From positions 65,939,501 to 66,003,500 of the forward strand of contig CP142458.1 in assembly GCA_038049695.1 (NCBI GenBank): a stretch of DNA of 64,000 bases, given 5' to 3'. Positions within the stretch are counted from its first letter, which is position 1, and the number at the start of each line of letters is the position of its first letter. Of the stretch, positions 56,126 through 64,000 are shown piece by piece. The stretch comes from Cinnamomum chago. Lineage: Eukaryota; Streptophyta; Magnoliopsida; Laurales; Lauraceae. The notes under the pieces are model-generated. The model saw only the letters and a list, made by a program, of their open reading frames with translations. It had not been told where the DNA came from and searched no databases. The position numbers and the translations under genes are program-made.

Positions 56126-58797
56126 TTTTTGAAAAAAAGGAGAAAATATGCACTTTTGATGTGATGCTTTGTTTGAAAACTTGAGGCTTTACTTCACTCC
56201 ACTCTACTAGTGAAGTTTCTAAAGAGTCCTGTATTCGTGTGGTTACGAAATCTAGTTGGTAAAATAGAGGTGAGATAAAAAAAAAAGTAACATAGGAGAG
56301 AGTGGTAACACAGTTTCTGTTTTTATTGACTTTACCATGTCCAACCATTGTAGTATGAGGTCAAGAAACAACAACTTTATTTTTAGGTATCCTCACTTAG
56401 AGGGGTTGACCCCTAACTCTCTGATGAGAAAAGTAGATTTTTAATGAGGTATTACAGCCTCAAGTAAGGAAACGTGCATGCTAGGATTCGAATTCAGGAC
56501 AAGTAGGTAAGAAGCGGGCCTCTTACATTTGGGTAAAGGACAATTTGAAGTAAAGTTTGTGGTAGAAATATTGCAGTTGGACTTTATTGTATTGTACTAC
56601 TTTTTCACCCAAATAATGAAAAAGAAGAATATCTCAGATTTGGGTGAATTGTACTCACATCTTTGCAATCTTTGGCATCTTAGGTTGGGGCCTATTTGAA
56701 CAGTTGAACTGTTGGATACATCCTAATTTTTCCTTTTTCTAGAAGGTGACAAGGCCATACATTAACAGAACATTAAATTCCAACTACTCCAGAGACATAG
56801 AGTCTGGACTGCCATAAAAGTACTGATGTGGGGCCCACTGCAGCAGATGATCCCACTGTGATTGGCAGAGGCTAATTCATACTATCATTCTTCTTCCCAG
56901 ATCACCCTTCATCTGTCTGAATAACTATGAGATCAGTCATTCAGGATTTGGGACCAGGGGATCTAAGAATCTGGCCTTTGATCACTTGGGCCCACTATGG
57001 ATGGATTGTGGTTCACTATTTTAGCCCACAAGCAAGTAGGTTGTTGAATAAAAAATAGGTTAGATAAAGAAATATTTTTTGGGACATTCGTGCAAGATAA
57101 AGCATTATAAATATAATAATAATAATTAAAAAAGTGATTTACTGATTTTAAGATAAGCCTACCAAACTGCCCATTGATACTATAAAATAATCCTACCAGA
57201 CAGCCCATTGAAAAATATATCTAGTTTTTTAATCAAAATACAAAGGAAAAAAAAAGACTACAATTGGATAACATTAGCAAGGATTTCTAATTCTGTAACC
57301 TTGGGAACAAATTTAATAGACTTAAAAATCAATATAGTTGATACGTTTTAAGATGTCCATTTTTTTTTCTTGAAGAAGGTGTCCGGCCTCTTTGGAACCG
57401 ATTATTCACCGAACATGTGAAGTTATCGAATAAGTCAGGCTTTTACCTGGTCAAATGGCCATAGAGAGAGAGCGAGTTTTAAATTATATCCACTGGTTGC
57501 TTATCCTGGACAAGGATGTCTAATCAGCTGATTACAACAATATTTTCAAAATTATCCATATACAAATAGTCTAATTGTCTAAAGTTGCATATTACATCAA
57601 ATAGAGGGAGGGATGTTTTAGCTGACCCATGTGGGTGGACAGCTGTGGGTGACATTTAAGTGTAGCTGCTCAATCCATAGCTAACCCCAAGTTGGGACAT
57701 TTATTAATCTGGTTGGAGCTATAGGGTGGAACAAGTTGGATTGGTCACTTTGGCTGGTTTGAGCACCATGGGTAAATATGTACAGCAGATACTCATTTTT
57801 CTAAGAGAGCAGCTAAATGCACACTATTTTTTCATTCCCATACTCGCTTTCTCTCTACACCCGGTCACCCACCTCTGGAGCTTGAAGATTTCAAAATTTT
57901 CTTTGCACACCCCCATCGTTCCTAAACTAACCCCACCCCCACTCCAGCCACCGCCACCCCCTCCGGCAACACTGCCAGAGAGAGAGGGCGGAGGTTGGCA
58001 AGGAGAGAGATAGGGAGAGAGAGGGCGAGAGCGGGAGCGGGCAGGGCCGGAAGGGGGGGAGGGGGAGAGAGGGAGATGGGTAGTTTGAGAATTTCTACAG
58101 AAGTATATTAGTAATAATTAAAAAAAAAATGGTGAGTGTGGAAAGGAAAAAGAGGTATGGATTTAGAGGCTCTCTTTTACTAATAATATTGAAGATCTCA
58201 ACCAGTCCTTAATTAACAGATTAAATTTGAGTTTGAGTGGTGGATTGTATTGTGCTATTAGTCAGATTGATAGGTTGGCAAGTAGAATAGCAAGAATATT
58301 TTTAATGTAAATCCAACCTATTTGTTAATCAGGTTTGAAATTTCATCCCAAACCCTAATTTACCAGATTGGGTTACGCTCAAGTTGGCATGATAGTTAAA
58401 AATTTGCTAGCTGTTGTTGTAACTGTCATCTCTAATAATATAACCTATAGAGGGTTAAAGGTGTAAACTGGAACCTGACCAGTGGTCAGGTTCAGTTCGT
58501 AATGTTGGGTAAGTATGTAATCAATTGGGTAAAGTAGGCCTAGGGCCAACATGAACCTAGCTCATTCCTTAGAGCTAGAAATGCCTACCCCAAACCAACT
58601 CCAAACCAAAATGGAGTAAACCGAGTGAGGTTCAAATTATAAATTGCCACTTTTTTTTTTTTTAATTAAATGCGTATTCATGAGGTCTTTGACCCAACAT
58701 GGCTAATCACCTAGGTGGTACTTGCTAAACCCACACAAACATTCAAATCTAAAACAGATTTTGAACAAAAGACGTGGAGAGCAAGGTAGCAAGCCCG
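56126..58797. other. Gene-free intergenic DNA
   Basis: No gene. A GA/GGGAGA-rich purine tract lies at about 57970-58080. Confidence 0.45.
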
Positions 58798-58976
58798 AAA
58801 CCCCAAGGGGTAGCTTAGTTGGCCTAGGACCACGGTTTGCTCCCGGAGGTTGTGGGTTCGAAACTCCGCTACCACACTAGGACTACAGGGGATTTATCCG
58901 GCTTCCCTCTGGGCCCGGAGGGATTAGTCCAGCCCAAAGGGTTGGGAACCCTCTGACAGCAAAAAAAAAAAAAAAA
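58798..58976 (+). mobile_element. tRNA-derived SINE
   Basis: 179 bp with an RNA polymerase III A box TAGCTTAGTTGG (58811-58822) and B box GTTCGAAAC (58856-58864), about 33 bp apart as in tRNA-derived SINEs, and a 3' poly-A run of about 16. It is flanked by a 12-bp duplication GTAGCAAGCCCG (58786-58797 and 58977-58988). The perfect duplication suggests a fairly recent insertion. The family is not identified. Confidence 0.92.
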
Positions 58977-59601
58977 GTAGCAAGCCCGCACCTTATGCCA
59001 TTCCACTTAACTCTGAGGCGGGTATAAATTGTCACCTTGAATTATTAAATTAGATGCATTGTAGGTTAGGTGCTTTTTGTCCAGTAAGGTATATGAAATT
59101 CACCTGAGTTGGATATAATTCTCTTATATTAAATAGAGCGTCAGTTTTCACTTGGGATTTTGGCTGTTTGACTGCTATGAAATCCAAGTAGCATCCCAAA
59201 AGTGGATCAGCAATAGGTCACCTTTTGCTACCCCAATAAATAAATAGGAGACAGTACATGATTTGATGATGAAGATGATGGTGACTTCTCATTTTCTTGT
59301 CTAAGGTGCAACAATCAAAGCTTACCCTTGCCCTTAACTTTTTTTTGTTGTCTGCCGCCCTCTCTTAAACAAAACAATTAATTTTTTTGTTCACAAGATG
59401 ATGATGACAACAAGAATCTCCAAATGGCTTGAAATTCTCCTCCCCTCCTGTTTTTTCTTGTGAACTTAATAGTTTTCTTCCAATATCATGATTTAGATAA
59501 TGCCTTACGGTTTGGTGATATTTGCTTTTCACCAAAACATAAATTATTCATCCGTCACCCAAAATTTGGGTATTCAGAGTTCCCTCAAGTACTTTCCATA
59601 T

Positions 59602-59999
59602 GAATCCGGATCCTCTTAGGATTTCTCTTACGGTGATCGTGAGTGGACCAATCGAGATCTGCCACATCACCACGGGTAGCTTGACATACATCCGGGTGGG
59701 GAGTCCGGATCATCTATTGTAGTTGTTACACCTTCACCGTGAGTGGACCAATAACAGTGTGCCACGTCATCCAAAAATTTAAGTGATCTTGAGTTTAAAA
59801 AAATTAAATCAAATGAAAGAAGATCACCAAAAAAATTTGGATGACGTGGCGGACCGTTATTGGTTCACTCACAGTGAAGGTGTAACAATAGCGATAGGTG
59901 ATCCCGACTCCTGGGCAGGGGCTGCTCATGGTAACGTGGCGGACCATGATTCGTCCACTCACGGTCACCGTGAGGGAAATTCTTAGATGATCTCGATTC
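59602..59999. mobile_element. Mutator-like foldback element, 398 bp
   Basis: Inverted arms of about 190 bp run from GAATCCGGATC... to ...GATCTCGATTC, with inner arms carrying GTGAGTGGACCAATAAC and ATTTAAGTGATCTT against their complements. Near-perfect 9-bp flanks TTTCCATAT (59593-59601) and TTTCCATAC (60000-60008) suggest a Mutator-type MITE. Opposed open frames inside come from the inverted repeat. Confidence 0.82.
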
Positions 60000-60668
60000 T
60001 TTCCATACAAACGAAGTGGGCTCCATTATGTTTTTGTTCTTCAAAGAAAAAAAATTATGCTACAATCAGCTATAATTACCAAATGTGAGCCTCAAACTTG
60101 CTTGAAAGGTCTTCCTTTTTCTTAGATTATACAAAATTAGTATAATTCTATGATCGTAACCATCTGTTTAAGGCCTCAAATTCAATGTTTATGTATGTAT
60201 TTACAAACCAATAGCCCATTTGTAATCGGTAAAATTGATAATAAACTCATAGAATTTGTAAGCCAAGAAGAATTAAGGACACATTTGGTAATAGGTGAGA
60301 AATCCATAAGGAATCTGTAGATCCGAGCATTCCTCAGTGTCCCTTCAATGAAGATTATTCATTGAGGATTTATGTACCTGAAGATTTGACATTGTTATTG
60401 GTGTGTGTCAATGTGTTTTGCTAAGAAAAATTGTTATTAGTGCACAAATACACAAGAGGATTTTCAAATCCATGAGGGCAAGCAGGCCATGAATATCCCT
60501 ACAAATAAGAAATCTCCGAGAATTTGTTTGCCAAACTTGATCTAAAGGTAAGGATTTAAAAGGGGCCTTTATCCCTTATTTGCATTAAGTTTGAAGGTAG
60601 AGAAAACTATTAGCAAGTGTTTTGAACTTGTTTTCTCCACATCCAAAGGTCCAGTTAAGGAAAATATA
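60000..60668. other. Gene-free intergenic DNA
   Basis: No gene. A single arm related to the 15221-15359 foldback lies near 60150-60190. Confidence 0.45.
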
Positions 60669-60762
60669 TATAATAAGAAACTATGGCACAATGAGCTCAG
60701 ACTTGGACCATTGCAATAAATATAATAAGAAACTATAGCACAATGAGCTCAGACTTGGACCA
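60669..60762. repeat. 52-bp tandem duplication
   Basis: TATAATAAGAAACTATRGCA starts at 60669 and 60721; both copies continue through GAGCTCAGACTTGGACCA. Confidence 0.93.
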
Positions 60763-61244
60763 CATGAAACACCTTCAATAATGGAAACATGTATGGCCTG
60801 TTTGATGGGCTTTAGAATTCTTCTAGATGTGTAGAATTGAAGAAGTCAGCTTGTACCATGCTTACCCATATATCTAGCATTTAATATGCTAGCATACACC
60901 ATCCAACCATGCAACTTTTTCTTGTTTTCTTATTTAGATAAGATATGTTTATGATTAGGCTTTGTTTAAGGCTTGGATTGATCAATTATTGTGAGATAAC
61001 TTCCAGCTTCCTGATGGAACAGTGGAATGGAATTCTTTGTATGGAATAGAATGCATGGATTTAGAAAATGTCCAGGTGGGATAATTCCCAATTTTTTGTT
61101 TGGTAGGCATCAAAATTCTAACTTGTGATGAACAGTCTCTTAGTGATCCTTTGCTCAACTCCCCCTCCCCCTAGTTGATTCTGATCAATCAAGATAAATG
61201 GTGCACCTTTAAATGAATAACTCGGGTTAGATTAAAATTCTACT

Positions 61245-61410
61245 TTGGGCATGCCTGTGTATACCTGCAAAAGAGGAAAGGAAAATCGTTTGGCTTTTCC
61301 ATGTTTATCATCCCTTGTTTGGTGTAGACAAATTTCCTTGGGAAAAAACGAAAAAGCAATTTAATTTTTTGCTGTTCGTAGAAAAGTATTTCATATGCAC
61401 CCTTACCATG
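61245..61410. repeat. Decayed copy of the GGGCACGTTTGTGTA family
   Basis: GGGCATGCCTGTGTATACC near 61247, then GGAAAAAACGAAAAAGC, TTTTTTGCTGTTCGTAGAAAA and an end near ATGCACCC. It resembles the ATP synthase intron array but is strongly diverged. Confidence 0.45.
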
Positions 61411-62515
61411 TTCTTAATCAGTTAAGCCACAACCATATTCCATAAGTAAAATAATAAGAACATAATAGGAGCAACATAGGGCTCCTTTTTTTTTGCTAGA
61501 ATTCAAGAAATTCATGTCTGGGGAATTTCTGAATTCTCAGACAAGGTTAATTTTTTTAGATGTTTCCTTGGACTCGAGCATCCAGAAATTCCACTAGAAT
61601 GCAAAGGAGCTAGAATTTCTAAATCCATAGAAGTCATTTGAAACTTTTCAAGTGACTGGAATTTTAAAATACTCAGCAAAAATACAAGGCATTTGCAAAT
61701 AATGCAAAGGGACAAAATGTCACATTATGTCCCAAAAACCTCAACATCCTCAATTTAAGGTTTGAAATTCTAGTAAAGAACCATGCCCATAAGATTGACC
61801 ATATTATAAATAATGTGATTGAAATAATCTTATGCTTGTTGTTAATCACAATAATCGTATTTATTTATTCATCACGTTATTTATCATGTGGTTAATCTTG
61901 TGGCGGGCTAACTCCCATATGAGTAGAATTTTAAGAAATCACAGATGCAATGAAAGCATCATTTTGGGTATATGAACTATCAACAAGTGGGCCCCATTAT
62001 GAAACTCCACTCCTTCAACTAGGGATTTTGTGAGAGTTGGTGGAGTGCCAAAAGATTTGCTCCTTATGTTATGTGTTTAAAACCTACTCTAAAATTTCTT
62101 ACGTATTTGTGTGGAATTAGCGGGCACCAATCGGATGATTACTCCCGTTTTGTATTAGAAAATTCAGGATATGGATACTCATGTGAGAAAAAAGGAGAAA
62201 AAGAAAAATGTAGGCCATGCCTTGCTGGAATTCATGTGAATGGGGGCTCTATTGTTAAAAAGTAGAAGAAGAATAATTGAATTGTCCTCTGTACACCCAC
62301 CTTCACAAATGGGTCGGGTCCGGTAGGGACGGAGGCATTTTCTCAAAATGGTGTCCACACTAGCCTCCTCTGGGCTCGACTCACGTGAATAGAGAGAATG
62401 AGATTTCCCCATCCCGATAAGCATACTCGTCATTAGCACATGAAACCCTACACCCCATACTCTAGTCAAAATGTCAAAATCGCCTGCTGAGGTCCACAGC
62501 CTCTCCCTTAAACAT

Positions 62516-62858
62516 TAAGGTCACGTTTGGCAATTAAATTTTTAGGAAAAAAAATTTCGATTTTCCTAAAATTGTAGTAAATCCATGTTTTAGCTATTGT
62601 AAATTGCTAAGGATTTAGATGAATGAAAATCTTCATTTTATAGGCTTTTCAGATCCGACCACCCCCATAAGATTTGAAAATCCTCACTTAAATGGATTTA
62701 CACACCGAACTCTATTTTTCTCAGCTATATTCATCAATACAAACCAATATCAATGTGAAATTCTCAATTATACAAATCCTCTATGAGGAATCCTTATTCT
62801 AGTAGTAGTGAAGAATCGTAAAATAAATGGATTTCTCGCCTATTACCAAAATGCCCTC
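62516..62858. repeat. Probable MITE with GGTCACGTTTGGCAAT ends
   Basis: AAGGTCACGTTTGGCAAT near 62517 and ATTACCAAAATGCCCTCA near 62842 are imperfect inverted ends. The interior has AAATCCTCACTTAAATGG and similar AT-rich text. A related start (AAGGACACATTTGGTAAT) lies near 60276. No target duplication confirmed. Confidence 0.45.
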
Positions 62859-64000
62859 AGGGCATGTTTGTTTACATTAGATACATATATGGTGCTTAAA
62901 AATGAGATTAAAATTGAATTTCCACAAATAAACATCTAATAACATTTTCTTTTAATATATAAAGTCAAAAGAATATGTTATTAGATGCTTTTGAAAAATT
63001 CACCTTTAATCTTCATTTTTAATCACATCATATATTTAATTCCTATATATTTTAATCCAAACAACCAATGTCTAATATTTCGTGTCGCGGACGCTAGACC
63101 AAGTTTGGGTCTAGACGCAAGTCTACCACAAACCAATTCCGAACTTGACCTATTTACATCCTTAATTGGAGTCAAATCTTGCGACTAAACACTCTCTCTT
63201 CCATGGGTTGAGATTACTTTGATCAAAAGCACTCGCGAGAGTACAAATCTTAATGCTCTCAAGGAACAACTTACAAATGGAACAAGAATTGGAACAAGAA
63301 TTCTTTGCTGAGCTAGCACCCACATCTGAAAAGTCCATAGAGACAGGCTGAGTGAATGTTATCATTCAAAGTCTCTGCTTGTGACTTCTAAGTCTTCCAA
63401 GTCTTTTTCTCTCACAAGATTTTTCTCCATTTAGGACAAATGGAATAGTTGCAAGCCAACTTGGAAATGTAAACAGGTGACGCCGTCTAATTAGAGGGAT
63501 AAGAGAATTCAAAATAGATATATTTATAGGAGAAAAGAGAGAAAAACCTAAAAAATATATATATTTTCTTTCTTCTAAAAAGTGCTCCCTCAACATGGGC
63601 TAATTGTTCGCATTGTGAATTATATTAATAGTCAAACAAGATTCGAAAAAAATAAGATTATCAAAGAGGTAAAGAATATAAAATAGAGATGTAGATGAGA
63701 TCTTGAGTTTCGTTATTAGAGTATGGTTGGATTTTCATTTTACACCTCTCCCGATTCATTTTCCATTAAAGAGATATATTATTCAATGGTTTCTTCTTTT
63801 CATTTTTATGTTCGCCTCTACTTCATTTCTAACCACTTTTAAAAATATAGATCTTAAAATTCCAAAACTTCAATTACATTAGAGTAAGGAGGCCATAATG
63901 GTATTTGATGATCATTTTAGATTAAAGGGAATTTCTTCGATGATCATTTTCTTTACATTCCCTCTACTTTATTCATTTTTAATCACTTTTAAAAATATAA
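62859..64000. other. Gene-free stretch to window end
   Basis: AT-rich, no gene recognised. Short open frames on both strands show no domain. Confidence 0.45.

Noticed and set aside
57726-58013. 95-codon frame ending in a proline run
   Set aside because: Its C-terminal part is C-rich/GA-rich simple sequence and there is no conserved motif.
58811-58870. Genuine tRNA gene
   Set aside because: A and B boxes are present, but the sequence continues into a non-tRNA body with a poly-A tail and target duplication, so it is a SINE.
59783-60010. Opposed 67- and 68-codon frames
   Set aside because: Both are by-products of the inverted arms of the foldback element.
1-64000. CRISPR array, prokaryotic operon or phage-like system
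   Set aside because: Spliced plant genes, plant retroelements and lack of any regular spacer array exclude these.

Overview
The window is nuclear DNA of a flowering plant. Two split host genes have GT-AG introns and encode proteins with clear plant counterparts. Everything around them is AT-rich and full of plant transposons: Ty1/copia with an initiator-Met tRNA primer site, LINEs with RRM and RNase H domains, a tRNA-derived SINE, and many small inverted-repeat elements. The long, transposon-filled introns suggest a large genome. I cannot name the species from the sequence. There is no prokaryotic, plastid or CRISPR content.

Layout. 1-5 kb holds a decayed antisense LINE and a regular 30-bp minisatellite. 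5.04-10.36 kb is a nearly complete Ty1/copia element (plus strand) with target-site duplication ATGTC, LTRs differing at about 3 positions, and a coding region broken by one frameshift and two in-frame stops. 10.9-12.1 kb is a much older antisense copia RT remnant. 12-23 kb has no recognised gene but many local duplications and small foldback elements. 23.34-30.52 kb is the gene for mitochondrial ATP synthase epsilon (70 aa), split by a 6.96-kb intron packed with inverted-repeat elements. 30.5-38.5 kb is intergenic, with degenerate GGGTCC minisatellites, Helitron-like ends and a tandem duplication. 38.57-52.64 kb is a nine-exon TrmO-type tRNA m6t6A37 methyltransferase gene encoding 403 aa. Its intron 5 carries a broken LINE with an approximately 820-bp foldback element between its two pieces. 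Its intron 7 carries a second, antisense, internally deleted copia element with a hAT-like element nested inside it. 52.6-64 kb is intergenic, with a SINE, two Mutator-like MITEs with 9-bp target duplications and several short tandem duplications.

The two host genes are on the same strand but I see no functional link between them: one makes a small subunit of mitochondrial F1-ATPase, the other modifies tRNA. The rest is a record of nested transposition. I did not find a convincing undescribed system. The most unusual structures are the array of GGGCACGTTTGTGTA hairpin elements in the ATP synthase intron, the long foldback in an intron of the TrmO gene, and the nested copia/hAT-like insertion.
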